A stretch of 64,000 nt of DNA from Pseudomonas reidholzensis (GTDB taxonomy: Bacteria; Pseudomonadota; Gammaproteobacteria; Pseudomonadales; Pseudomonadaceae): the NCBI RefSeq assembly GCF_900536025.1, contig NZ_UNOZ01000008.1, positions 40,655-104,654 on the forward strand. The letters are read 5' to 3'. The translations under genes were made by a program, and so were the position numbers. Positions 55,701 through 63,649 of the stretch are shown in pieces. Each line of letters starts with the position of its first letter. Position 1 is the stretch's first letter. The notes beneath the pieces were generated by a model, which had not been told where the DNA came from, made no database searches, and was given only the letters and a program-made list of their open reading frames with translations.

Positions 55701-55907
55701 TTGCTCGAGCGGCGCGGCGACGGTATCGCCGATCACCTTGGGGTTGGCGCCGGGGAAGTTGGCGCGCACCACCACGGTCGGCGGTACCACTTCCGGGTAT
55801 TCGCTGATCGGCAGCTGGAACAGCGCGATGGAGCCTGCGATCAGCAGGATCAGCGACAGCACCGCGGCGAAGATCGGCCGGGTAATAAAGAATTTGGAGA
55901 AGTTCAT
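52728..55907 (-). CDS. mexF: RND efflux pump inner-membrane subunit MexF
   Basis: 1059 residues with twelve membrane segments. Start MNFSKFFITRPIFAAVLSLI. Proton-relay Asp residues are in the segment-4 motif GIVVDDAIVVVENVERN. Two large periplasmic loops and conserved ALVLCAVFVPAAFISGLTGQ are present. Sequence is of the MexF rather than MexB kind. It exports chloramphenicol, quinolones and similar compounds with proton antiport in the MexEF-OprN system. Confidence 0.95.
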   Translation of the reverse strand: MNFSKFFITRPIFAAVLSLILLIAGSIALFQLPISEYPEVVPPTVVVRANFPGANPKVIGDTVAAPLEQAITGVENMLYMSSQSTADGKLTLTITFALGTDLDNAQVQVQNRVTRTQPKLPEEVTRIGITVDKASPDLTMVVHLTSPDQRYDMLYLSNYAILNIKDELARLGGVGDVQLFGMGDYSLRVWLDPNKTASRNLTATDVVAAIREQNRQVAAGQLGAPPAPGSTSFQLSINTQGRLVNEEEFENIIIRAGADGEITRLKDIARVELGSSQYALRSLLNNQPAVAIPIFQRPGSNAIEISDEVRAKMTELKKDFPEGMDFSIVYDPTVFVRGSIEAVVHTLFEALILVVLVVILFLQTWRASIIPLLAVPVSLIGTFAVMHLFGFSLNALSLFGLVLAIGIVVDDAIVVVENVERNIGLGLKPLEATQKAMSEVTGPIIATALVLCAVFVPAAFISGLTGQFYKQFALTIAISTVISAFNSLTLSPALAAVLLKEHNAPKDRFSRLLERLFGGWLFAPFNRFFDRASIRYVAGVGRVIRSSGIALFVYAGLMALTYLGFSSTPTGFVPAQDKQYLVAFAQLPDAASLDRTEAVIKRMSEIALDQPGVADSVAFPGLSINGFTNSPNSGIVFTPLKPFDERKDPSQSAAAIAAALNAKFADIQDAYIAIFPPPPVQGLGTIGGFRLQIEDRGNLGYEALYQETQNIIAKSHNVPELAGLFTSFQVNVPQVDAAIDREKAKTHGVAITDIFDTLQIYLGSLYTNDFNRFGRTYQVNVQAEQQFRLDAEQIGQLKVRNNVGEMIPLATFLKVSDTSGPDRVMHYNGFITAEINGGAAPGYSSGQAEAAVEKLLKAELPNGMTYEWTDLTYQQILSGNTALLVFPLCVLLAFLVLAAQYESWSLPLAVILIVPMTLLSAITGVILSGGDNNIFTQIGLIVLVGLACKNAILIVEFAKDKQAEGLDPLAAVLEACRLRLRPILMTSIAFIMGVVPLVFSSGAGSEMRHAMGVAVFSGMIGVTVFGLFLTPVFFVLIRRSVERRQARKAAHAKPLEHHA

Positions 55908-55919
55908 CGGTATCGTCCC

Positions 55920-57161
55920 TTAACCGCGCGGTGCTTGGGCACTGGCGACTTTGACACTGGGCCCGGCCACCTGCGGCGCCGGATTGCTGGCCTCGAGGGC
56001 CTGGCGCTGGCGGGCGAGGGTAGCGAGGGTCTGCTCACTGGCCATGGCGGTTTCTTCTGGCGTCACCGGCGAGCCCGGGCGTACCCGTTGCAGGCCTTTG
56101 ACGACGATGCGGTCTTCCTTGGCCAGGCCGTTGCGGACGATGCGCAGGCCTTCGAGTTTCGGCCCCAGCTCGACGGCGCGGTAGGCGGCCTTGTTGTCCT
56201 TGTCCATGACCAACACGAACTTCTTGCCCAGGTCGGTGCCGACCGCTTCGTCATTGATCAGCACGGCGTCGTAGGTGGCGCTGCCGACCAGCTTGAGGCG
56301 CGCATACAGGCCTGGGGTGAACTGGCCGTCGCGGTTGTCGAACACCGCGCGGCCGCGGATGGTGCCGGTGCGCGGGTTGACCTGGTTGTCGACGAAGTTC
56401 ATCTGGCCCAGGTGCGGGTTGCCGGTTTCGTTGGTCAGGCCCAGGTACACCGGGGTGCTCTGGCCACGCTGGCCGTCGCGGGCCAGCTGGCTGTACTTGA
56501 GGTAGACGCGCTCGTCGGCATCGAAGTAGGCGTAGACCTTGTCGGTGGAGACCACCGAGGTCAGCGGCGTGACATCGGCGGTGACGATGTTGCCGGCGGT
56601 GAACGCGGCGCGGCTGACGCGGCCACTGATCGGCGCGGTGACGCGGGTAAAGCTCAGGTTGAGGCGGGCCAGGTCGAGTTGCGCCTGGATCGCCGCGACA
56701 CCGGCGCGGGCTTCGGCCGCGGCGCTGGTGCGCGACTCGGCAAGCTCTGCGGAGATGGCGTTGCTGTCGCGCAGGCGCTCGCCACGGCGTGCTTCGTTGT
56801 CACTGCGCACGGCGGTGGCGCGGGCTTGTTGCAGTTGTGCTTCGAGGCGGCGGACCTCAGCCTGGAACGGGCGTGGATCGATCTGGAACAGCAGGTCGCC
56901 CTTGTTGACCTTGGCGCCTTCGGTAAAGCCGACCAGGTCGATCTGACCCGAGACGCGCGGGCGTACTTCGACGGTTTCTGGCGCTTCGAGGCGACCGGTG
57001 AACTCGTCCCACTCGTTGATCGGTTGTTCGATCACCTTGGCCACGGTGACCTTGGGCGCGGCGGGAGCCTGCGCGGCATCGGGGGTTCGGCCGCACGCGG
57101 CGATCACCAGCACTGCCAGGGCAGCGAGGGGATAGCGCAAGGGTTTGAGTGATTGTTCCAT
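55920..57161 (-). CDS. mexE: RND periplasmic adaptor MexE
   Basis: 413 residues, start at 57161. Lipobox LVIAACG places an acyl anchor at Cys 24. The first lipoyl half is RPRVSGQIDLVGFTEGAKVN, the alpha-hairpin lies at ~105-175 and the second half is NLSFTRVTAPISGRVSR. It links MexF to the outer-membrane channel. No mexT-like LysR gene lies directly upstream; the neighbour there is an MFS gene in the opposite direction. Confidence 0.94.
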   Translation of the reverse strand: MEQSLKPLRYPLAALAVLVIAACGRTPDAAQAPAAPKVTVAKVIEQPINEWDEFTGRLEAPETVEVRPRVSGQIDLVGFTEGAKVNKGDLLFQIDPRPFQAEVRRLEAQLQQARATAVRSDNEARRGERLRDSNAISAELAESRTSAAAEARAGVAAIQAQLDLARLNLSFTRVTAPISGRVSRAAFTAGNIVTADVTPLTSVVSTDKVYAYFDADERVYLKYSQLARDGQRGQSTPVYLGLTNETGNPHLGQMNFVDNQVNPRTGTIRGRAVFDNRDGQFTPGLYARLKLVGSATYDAVLINDEAVGTDLGKKFVLVMDKDNKAAYRAVELGPKLEGLRIVRNGLAKEDRIVVKGLQRVRPGSPVTPEETAMASEQTLATLARQRQALEASNPAPQVAGPSVKVASAQAPRG

Positions 57162-57274
57162 GGAGAAATCCGCCAATGTATGGATAGTGGGGCGAATTCT
57201 GCGGTCCGCGCGCGTGGGGAACGAATCGAATGGGGCGAAGGTTATTATCACGCAGAATGATAGGAGGGCATGGT

Positions 57275-57287
57275 CCATCGATGATGG
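57275..57287. promoter_or_regulatory. Small palindrome in the mexE upstream region
   Basis: CCATC-GAT-GATGG lies 114 bases before mexE and 150 before the MFS gene. It resembles part of a LysR-type site but does not fit the spacing I recall for MexT. Low confidence. Confidence 0.3.
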
Positions 57288-57438
57288 GCATGGTTCTGCG
57301 GCCCTCATCGCGCGGCACGTCGCCTCGGCGATGGCCTCAGTGCAGGCAGCAAATGCCTCTACTGAGGGGCATTGAGGTAAGCTCGCACCCCGAGCCCGCA
57401 CACCGGGCGATACGATTCCAAGGCGATAAGGCTGTCAT

Positions 57439-58614
57439 GTGACTACCGATGTTCGACACCCCAGCGCCTCGGCCATCATCGGCCTGGGCGTGCTGCAGAT
57501 CCTGGTCTGGGGCGGTTCTTTCTTCATCCTGGCGGTCATGGCCGAGCCGATCATGCGCGAGACTGGCTGGGCCAGTCAGTGGGTATACGGCGCGTTGTCA
57601 TTGAGCCTGATGGTCTCGGCCGTGCTGGCGCCGTTGTCCAGCCGACTGGTCGCGCGTTATGGCGGTCGGCCGCAGCTGGCCGGCAGCGGTGCGGTGGTGG
57701 CGCTGGGCCTGTTGATCATGGCCGGCAGCCATGGCCTGCCACTGTTCCTGCTGGCCTGGGCAGTGATTGGCGTGGGCATGGCGATGGGCTTGTACGAAGC
57801 GCTGTTCTCGACCCTGGGCGCGTTGTATGCCGAGGGCGCCGGCCGGGCGATCACCGGCATCACGCTGATCTCCGGCTTCGCCTCGACCTTGTCGTGGCCG
57901 GCGGTGGCGCTGCTGATCGAGCACGTGGGTTGGCGTGAGGCCTGTGTGGCCTACGCCTGCGTGCTGCTGGTGGTGGTCGCGCCGCTCTACTTGAAGGTGC
58001 TGCCCAAGGGCGGCCAGCGCGAGCAGGCCAAGCGGGCCAGCAGCACCGAGACTGGTACGGTGGACCGGCGCCTGTACCTCCTGCTGACGGCCATCTTCGC
58101 CCTCGGCGCGATCATCATGACCGCCGTGGCGGTGCAACTGGTGGCCGTGCTGCAAGGCCTTGGCCACTCGCTGCCGGCGGCGATCGGCCTGGCAGCGATG
58201 CTCGGCCCGAGCCAGGTGGCTTCGCGCATCCTGCAGATCATCGCCGGCAAGCGTCATCCGATCTGGACGGCGCTGTTCTCCGTGAGCCTGGTCGCGCTAG
58301 GCCTGCTACTGGTGGCATTCGCCCCGGGCATCACCGCGCTGGGCCTGCTGATCTTTGGGTGCGGCAATGGTCTGCGCGCCATCGTCCGCGGCCTGCTGCC
58401 GCTGGCACTGATGCCGCCGGCGCAGTACGTGCTGCTGATGGGGCGCATGTCGCGACCGTCACTGATCGGCCAGGCCCTGACGCCCTTGGTCGGCGGTTAT
58501 CTGTTCGCCCATTTTGGCGCCATGGGCGTGCTGGGCACCTTGTGCCTGCTGGCACTGGCCAATGTGGTGCTGGTGCTGGTGGTGATGCGCCAGGTGCGCG
58601 GGCAAGCAGCCTAG
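57439..58614 (+). CDS. MFS transporter
   Basis: 391 residues from GTG 57439 with AAGG seven bases before; an overlapping ATG gives only a stop. Twelve membrane segments. The first loop motif is RLVARYGGRPQLAGSG (motif A-like), and GWREACVAYACVLL marks segment 6. It belongs to the small-metabolite uptake/efflux group without a clear substrate. The downstream LysR gene lies 119 bases away on the same strand, so it may serve the RidA/monooxygenase cluster. Confidence 0.86.
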   Translation: MTTDVRHPSASAIIGLGVLQILVWGGSFFILAVMAEPIMRETGWASQWVYGALSLSLMVSAVLAPLSSRLVARYGGRPQLAGSGAVVALGLLIMAGSHGLPLFLLAWAVIGVGMAMGLYEALFSTLGALYAEGAGRAITGITLISGFASTLSWPAVALLIEHVGWREACVAYACVLLVVVAPLYLKVLPKGGQREQAKRASSTETGTVDRRLYLLLTAIFALGAIIMTAVAVQLVAVLQGLGHSLPAAIGLAAMLGPSQVASRILQIIAGKRHPIWTALFSVSLVALGLLLVAFAPGITALGLLIFGCGNGLRAIVRGLLPLALMPPAQYVLLMGRMSRPSLIGQALTPLVGGYLFAHFGAMGVLGTLCLLALANVVLVLVVMRQVRGQAA

Positions 58615-58733
58615 GCAAACTATCTTCAAGGCATAGGCAAATCCTTGCACGGCCACGCGCTGGGCTGGCCGGGGCTAAGGTAAGGTGACAGGAATAATTC
58701 GAGCACGCCGCCTACGGCGTCAAAGAGGTGCCT

Positions 58734-59639
58734 GTGGCTTCCTATACCTTGCGTCAACTGAAGTATTTCGTCACCACGGTGGAGGCCGGCAGCGTCGCCG
58801 AGGCGTCGCGCCAGCTGTACATCGCCCAGCCGTCGATCTCTACCGCGATCAAGAGCCTGGAAGAGAGCTTTGGCGTGCAGCTGTTCATCCGCCACCACGC
58901 CCAGGGTGTATCGCTGACGCCGAGCGGCAAGCGCTTCTATGCCAAGACCAAGTCGTTGCTGCAGATGGCCCACGAGTTCGAGCAGAACGCCCTGGCCGAC
59001 AACGACACGGTGGCCGGGCAGATCGACATCGGCTGCTTCGAGACCGTCGCGCCGTTGTACCTGCCACGGCTGATCGCGGGGTTTCGCGAACGCTATCCGG
59101 GGGTGGATATCCGCTTGCGCGATGGTGAGCAGCAGGAGTTGATCCAGGGCCTCACCGCGGGGACCTTCGACCTGGCGTTTCTCTACGATCACGACCTTGA
59201 TGGCACCATCGAGGCCGAGCCGTTGATGGCGCCACAGAAGCCTTATGTGCTGTTGCCGGAGAAGCACCGGTTTGCCGGGCAGGCCCAGGTATCGCTGCGT
59301 GATTTGTGCCCGGAACCGATGATCCTGCTCGACGTGGCGCCGAGTCGGACCTATTTCGTCAGCCTGTTCAACGAACTGGGGCTGACGCCGAACATCGTCT
59401 TCAGCTCGCCGTCGATCGAGATGGTACGCGGGATGGTGGGGCAGGGCTTTGGGTTTTCACTGCTGGTGACCCGGCCGCATTCGGAGTGCACCTATGACGG
59501 GCAGCGCTTGGTGATGGTCGATATCGCCGAGCCGGTGAGCCTGTCGGGGCTGGCGGCGGCGCATCTGAAGCGTGTGCAGTTGACCAAGCCCGCGCAGCTG
59601 TTCGTCGAGTTTTGCCGAGAAGAGTTGGCCAAGTTCTGA
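58734..59639 (+). CDS. LysR-family regulator of the RidA/monooxygenase cluster
   Basis: 301 residues from GTG 58734; an earlier GTG (58728) lies within its AGAGG ribosome site. Helix-turn-helix AGSVAEASRQLYIAQPSIST at residues ~18-37; the rest is a LysR ligand-binding domain. It faces the RidA/FAD-monooxygenase operon across a REP hairpin and is the only regulator in this cluster. Confidence 0.9.
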   Translation: MASYTLRQLKYFVTTVEAGSVAEASRQLYIAQPSISTAIKSLEESFGVQLFIRHHAQGVSLTPSGKRFYAKTKSLLQMAHEFEQNALADNDTVAGQIDIGCFETVAPLYLPRLIAGFRERYPGVDIRLRDGEQQELIQGLTAGTFDLAFLYDHDLDGTIEAEPLMAPQKPYVLLPEKHRFAGQAQVSLRDLCPEPMILLDVAPSRTYFVSLFNELGLTPNIVFSSPSIEMVRGMVGQGFGFSLLVTRPHSECTYDGQRLVMVDIAEPVSLSGLAAAHLKRVQLTKPAQLFVEFCREELAKF

Positions 59640-59642
59640 AAC

Positions 59643-59699
59643 GCATCGCGGGCAAGCCCGCTCCTACAAGGTCTGTAGGAGCGGGCTTGCCCGCGATGC
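59643..59699. repeat. Compact REP hairpin between convergent genes
   Basis: Perfect 26-base arms at 59643-59668 and 59674-59699 with a five-base loop and the core GTAGGAGCGGGCTTGCCCGC. It starts four bases after the LysR stop and ends 12 bases before the RidA stop, so the stem covers almost the entire gap. Confidence 0.93.
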
Positions 59700-59711
59700 T
59701 CTCTCAGCGAA

Positions 59712-60128
59712 TCACTGCGGGTCCGGTACCACCGCGATCACATCGATCTCCATCAACCATTCCGCCTGGGCCAGCCCGGCCACCACCAGCCCGGTGGAAA
59801 TCGGGAACACGCCCTTGAGCCACTTGCCGACCTCCTGGTACACCGGTTCGCGGAAGCGTGGGTCGGTGATGTAGGTGGTGGTCTTGACGATGTGCGACAT
59901 GTCCGAGCCGGCTTCCTCAAGCAGCTGCTTGACGTTCTTCATGGCCTGTTCGGCCTGGGCGCGCGGGTCGCCGAGGCCGACCAGACGGCCTTCGAAGTCG
60001 GTCCCGACCTGGCCGCGCACATACACCGTGTTGCCAGCCCGCACGGCCTGGCAGAGGTCGTTGTCGAGCGACTGGTTAGGGTAGGTGACCTTGGTGTTGA
60101 ACATGCGCACGCGAGTATGAGTAGGCAT
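59712..60128 (-). CDS. RidA-family enamine/imine deaminase
   Basis: 138 residues, typical RidA length. Family signatures are VRAGNTVYVRGQVGTDFEGR, QAEQAMKNVKQLLEEAGSDM and ITDPRFREPVYQEVG. The Arg usually needed for substrate (in a SRxxVxV-type position) is not conserved in the last strand (MEIDVIAVVPDP), so this is one of the variant Rid subfamilies. Its first base overlaps the last base of the monooxygenase stop, a tight coupling. It would act on an imine made by that enzyme. Confidence 0.9.
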   Translation of the reverse strand: MPTHTRVRMFNTKVTYPNQSLDNDLCQAVRAGNTVYVRGQVGTDFEGRLVGLGDPRAQAEQAMKNVKQLLEEAGSDMSHIVKTTTYITDPRFREPVYQEVGKWLKGVFPISTGLVVAGLAQAEWLMEIDVIAVVPDPQ

Positions 60129-61450
60129 CAGTGGGCTCCGAGGGTGCTGACGTTGCTGATCGAGGGTTGAGTGTCGTGGGCATCCGCGTCGCGTTGATCA
60201 CGGTCGCGGTAGGCCAGGTAGGTGCGTTGCGTGGCGATGTGCCCGGCGACGTGCTTGGCGTCGTGCCAGACACCCCAGATGAACGACGAACCCCGGCGCG
60301 ACAGCCACGGCAGGCCGAGGAAGTACACGCCATGTTCCTTGGACACGCCGCGCTGGTGCACCGGCTTGCCGTTGGCATCGAACGCATCGACCTGCAGCCA
60401 GCTGAAGTCGACGCCATAGCCGGTGGCCCAGATAATCGTAGTGACACCGGCCTGGGCCAGGTCCAGCTCGCGGATCGGCTGGCTGATGCACGCGGGGTCG
60501 GCCAGGCGCGTGCGCGCTTCGGGTTCTTCCGGCAGGTCGAGGCCGTTGCGCTCGATATAGGCATCGGCAGCATCCAGCAGCGCCAGGTAGTTCTCATCGC
60601 CGCGGTTGATGTTCTCGGCGAGGTTGTCCTGGAAGCGCACCTTGCCGTCTGCGAACGACTGGGTCAGGCCGACCAGGGTCATGCCTTGGTGGGCGAGGGC
60701 ACGGAAGTCCACGGTGTGGCCGCCGCGCGCGCCGCTGACGGCGATGGTCACGTGTTCGCGGCCAGGCTTGGCGATTTCCGCGTCCCACTCCCCGAGCACG
60801 CCCAGCCACCAGCAGAAGTCGCGGTTGCGGTAGGCGCGCGGTGGGCGGTCATGGGCACCGACCGACAGGTACACCTGGCGCCCGGCGCGCATCAGCTCTT
60901 CGGCGATCTGCACACCAGAGGAGCCGGCGCCCACGACCAGTACCGCGCCTTCAGGCAGTTGTTCAGGGTTGAAGTAGGCGGCCGAGTGGATCTGGTGCAG
61001 GCGCTCGTCCTTGGGGGCGATGGCCGGGATCACCGGGCGCTGGAACGGGCCGGTGGCAGCGACCACGCGGTTGGCGCGGATCGTCCCCTGGTTGGTCTCG
61101 ATGGTGAAGCCCGGGCGGTCGGCGTTGCGTACCACCTGCTTGACCTCGACCCCGGTGCGCACCGGCAGGTTGTATTTGCGCACATAGCGCTCGAAGTAGT
61201 CGGCGACCTGCTCCTTGCCGGCGAAGGCGTCGGCGTCGAGGTCGAATTCCAGGCCCGGGAAGCGGTCGTGCCAGACCGGGCCGTTGGCGACCAGCGAGTC
61301 CCAGCGGCCCGTGCGCCAGGCTTCAGCGATGCGGTTGCGCTCGAGCACCAGGTGGGGCACGCCGAGTTTGCTCAGGTGTTCGCTCATGGCAACCCCGGCC
61401 TGGCCGGCGCCGACTACCAGTGTGTCGATTTCGATATTGTTCAAAGTCAT
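60128..61450 (-). CDS. FAD-dependent monooxygenase (FMO/CzcO-like)
   Basis: 440 residues. FAD-binding VVGAGQAGVAMSEHL at residue ~12 and NADPH-binding VVGAGSSGVQIAEEL at ~170. The second-half WATGYGVDFSW is the ATG motif typical of flavin monooxygenases. The HSAAYFNPEQ segment corresponds to the FMO linker. It is cytoplasmic and probably hydroxylates an amine, thioether or ketone. It is in one operon with RidA and divergent from the DUF1028/deacylase pair. Confidence 0.92.
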   Translation of the reverse strand: MTLNNIEIDTLVVGAGQAGVAMSEHLSKLGVPHLVLERNRIAEAWRTGRWDSLVANGPVWHDRFPGLEFDLDADAFAGKEQVADYFERYVRKYNLPVRTGVEVKQVVRNADRPGFTIETNQGTIRANRVVAATGPFQRPVIPAIAPKDERLHQIHSAAYFNPEQLPEGAVLVVGAGSSGVQIAEELMRAGRQVYLSVGAHDRPPRAYRNRDFCWWLGVLGEWDAEIAKPGREHVTIAVSGARGGHTVDFRALAHQGMTLVGLTQSFADGKVRFQDNLAENINRGDENYLALLDAADAYIERNGLDLPEEPEARTRLADPACISQPIRELDLAQAGVTTIIWATGYGVDFSWLQVDAFDANGKPVHQRGVSKEHGVYFLGLPWLSRRGSSFIWGVWHDAKHVAGHIATQRTYLAYRDRDQRDADAHDTQPSISNVSTLGAH

Positions 61451-61783
61451 GTCTGAGCCCTTCTTGGAAGGCGGGTTTATTCAGGTCGGTGGGTGGACCG
61501 CCTTTGCCTGGAGCCAGACTAGGGACGTGCTGTGAATGGCGAAAATACTATTTAGCTAATGATTGCCGATAGTTTGGCGAAGGCCCCGTCGTGCCTGGGC
61601 TGCAGCAGTCTCTGGGCGGTATTTGAAGGTGCATTTCGTGGGTTTTGCGGGGGCTTAGTTTTTTCCTCTTCAAGGGTGAGGAAAAAGTTGGTTTCGTGGC
61701 CTGGGGGCTTCTGTCCAGAATGCATGCAACGACTCGCGAAAGTGCGCTTTCGCTGCGCATCCGCACAGAACAGGAGCTGCACC
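61451..61783. other. Divergent control region of the RidA/DUF1028 cluster
   Basis: 333 bases. ACTAT (61547-61551) and ATAGT (61569-61573) bracket a TTAGCTAA palindrome (61552-61559), a plausible LysR site. A second hairpin with perfect nine-base arms, TTTTTCCTC (61660-61668) and GAGGAAAAA (61678-61686), lies in what would be the DUF1028 leader. A frame stays open through the region but its starts lack ribosome sites. Confidence 0.5.
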
Positions 61784-62461
61784 ATGACCTTCTCTATCAT
61801 TGGCCGCTGCCAGGAAACCGGCCAGGTCGGTATCGCCATCAGTTCATCGAGCATCGCCGTGGGCGCGCGTTGCCCGTGGGTGAGGGCCGGTGTCGGCGCC
61901 GTGGCCACCCAGAACATCACCTTGCCGGCGCTCGGGCCGCAGATCCTCGATGCGCTCGAACAGGGCCAGTTGCCGCCCGCCGCTGCGCTGGACCGGGTGC
62001 TCAGCGCCAATGGCTGGAGCGAGTACCGCCAGGTGACGGTGATCGACAGCCACGGCCAGGTCGCGCTGTTCACCGGCAAGGAGGCCTTGGGCGTGCACAA
62101 CGCCGTGGCCGGCGAGCAGTGCGCGGCGGCGGGTAACCTGCTGTCGTCGCTTGCGGTGATCGAAGCGATGGTTGCCGCCTTCGAACAGTCCGGTGGTCAC
62201 CTTGCCGATCGACTGCTGGCAGCCATGCACGCGGCGGTCGCGGCGGGTGGCGAGGCGGGGCCGATCCACTCGGCGGCACTGAAAGTCGCCGGCGAGCTGA
62301 CCTGGCCGCTGGTGGACCTGCGCGTCGACTGGGCCGATGAAGACCCGATCGGTCAGCTGGACGGCCTGTGGCAGGCCTATCGGCCACAGATGCAGGACTA
62401 CGTGACCCGTGCGCTGAACCCCACCAGCGCGCCGAGCTATGGGGTGCCGGGCGATGAATGA
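61784..62461 (+). CDS. DUF1028-family protein
   Basis: 225 residues from ATG 61784 with GGAG seven bases upstream. The N-terminus MTFSIIGRCQETGQVGIAIS and GARCPWVRAGVGAVATQN are the family hallmarks. The fold is related to Ntn hydrolases, and the family is found beside amino-acid and amidohydrolase genes; its activity is unknown to me. It overlaps the ArgE-type gene by eight bases. Confidence 0.9.
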   Translation: MTFSIIGRCQETGQVGIAISSSSIAVGARCPWVRAGVGAVATQNITLPALGPQILDALEQGQLPPAAALDRVLSANGWSEYRQVTVIDSHGQVALFTGKEALGVHNAVAGEQCAAAGNLLSSLAVIEAMVAAFEQSGGHLADRLLAAMHAAVAAGGEAGPIHSAALKVAGELTWPLVDLRVDWADEDPIGQLDGLWQAYRPQMQDYVTRALNPTSAPSYGVPGDE

Positions 62462-63620
62462 GCCGTTGTCCAGCTGCGAGCTGCTGGCGCGGCTGATCGG
62501 TTTTGCCACGGTCAGCCGGGACTCCAACCTGCAGTTGATCGGCTTCATCCGCGATTACCTGGCTGGGCTGGACGTAGAGAGCGAGCTGTTTCACAACAGC
62601 GAGGGCACCAAGGCCAATCTGTTCGCCACCATCGGCCCGCGTGACCGGGGCGGCGTGGTGCTCTCCGGCCACACCGACGTGGTACCGGTCGACGGCCAGG
62701 CATGGACGCTAGATCCGTTCTGCCTGACCGAGCGCGATGGGCGCCTGTATGGCCGTGGCGCCGCCGACATGAAGGGCTTTATCGCCTCGGTGCTGGCGGC
62801 AGTGCCGGCGTTTCTCGCGCAACCGTTGCAGACGCCGGTGCACCTGGCGTTTTCCTACGACGAGGAGGTTGGCTGCCTGGGCGTCCGTTCGATGCTCGAA
62901 GCGCTCGCACAGCGCCCGCACAAACCACGGTTGTGTCTGATCGGCGAGCCGACCGAGCTCAAGCCGGTGCTGGGGCACAAGGGCAAGTTGGCCATGCGTT
63001 GCCAGGTGCACGGCGCGGCGTGCCATTCGGCCTATGCGCCGTACGGGGTGAACGCCATCGAGTATGCGGCGCGGCTGATTGGCAAGCTGGGGGAGATTGG
63101 CGATGCCTTGGCCGAGCACCAGGATGAGCGTTTCGACCCGCCGTTCTCGACCGTGCAGACGGGTGTGATCAAGGGCGGCCGGGCGCTGAACATCGTGCCC
63201 GAGGAATGCGAGTTCGACTTCGAAGTGCGGGCGTTGCCGGGCTTCGAGGCGCAAGGGGTCGCCGATCAGTTGCAGACCTACGCCGAGGCAGAACTGTTGC
63301 CGCGCATGCGGGCGGTGAATGCCGGGAGTGATATTCGGCTACAGCCGTTGAGTGCCTATCCCGGGTTGGCCACGCCGGCGGACAGCGATGCGGCGCGGTT
63401 GGTGGCATTGCTCAGTGGCTCTACGGAGTTTGGTACCGTGGCGTTTGGTACCGAAGGCGGGCTGTTCGATCAGGCGGGGATACCGACCGTGGTGTGCGGG
63501 CCGGGGAGCATGGAGCAGGGGCACAAGCCGGACGAGTTCGTCAGTGTCGAGCAGTTGGCGGGGTGTGATGCGATGTTGCTGAGGCTGGTCGAGTATCTCA
63601 GGGCGGGTTGCCCGCGATGA
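62454..63620 (+). CDS. ArgE/DapE-type metallo-deacylase (M20 family)
   Basis: 388 residues. Metal ligands: His in LSGHTDVVPVD, Asp in GRGAADMKGF, Glu pair in SYDEEVGCLG, and His in MEQGHKPDEFVS near the end. This is the acetylornithine deacetylase pattern. As an extra copy outside arginine genes, it probably hydrolyses an N-acyl amino acid made by, or fed to, the neighbouring monooxygenase route. The argE name is avoided because the substrate is uncertain. Confidence 0.9.
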   Translation: MNEPLSSCELLARLIGFATVSRDSNLQLIGFIRDYLAGLDVESELFHNSEGTKANLFATIGPRDRGGVVLSGHTDVVPVDGQAWTLDPFCLTERDGRLYGRGAADMKGFIASVLAAVPAFLAQPLQTPVHLAFSYDEEVGCLGVRSMLEALAQRPHKPRLCLIGEPTELKPVLGHKGKLAMRCQVHGAACHSAYAPYGVNAIEYAARLIGKLGEIGDALAEHQDERFDPPFSTVQTGVIKGGRALNIVPEECEFDFEVRALPGFEAQGVADQLQTYAEAELLPRMRAVNAGSDIRLQPLSAYPGLATPADSDAARLVALLSGSTEFGTVAFGTEGGLFDQAGIPTVVCGPGSMEQGHKPDEFVSVEQLAGCDAMLLRLVEYLRAGCPR

Positions 63621-63649
63621 GGGTGCAACAGACGGCACATCAACTCAGG

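Noticed and set aside
53760..57152. 1130-codon open frame antisense to mexF and mexE
   Set aside because: The sense strand encodes full-length MexF and MexE. The antisense frame shows low-complexity charged sequence and no domain.
57162..57438. MexT (nod-type) box before mexE
   Set aside because: ATCGAT and ACCAT occur on the minus strand but with two bases between them in place of four, and the ATCA-N5 part is not in register.
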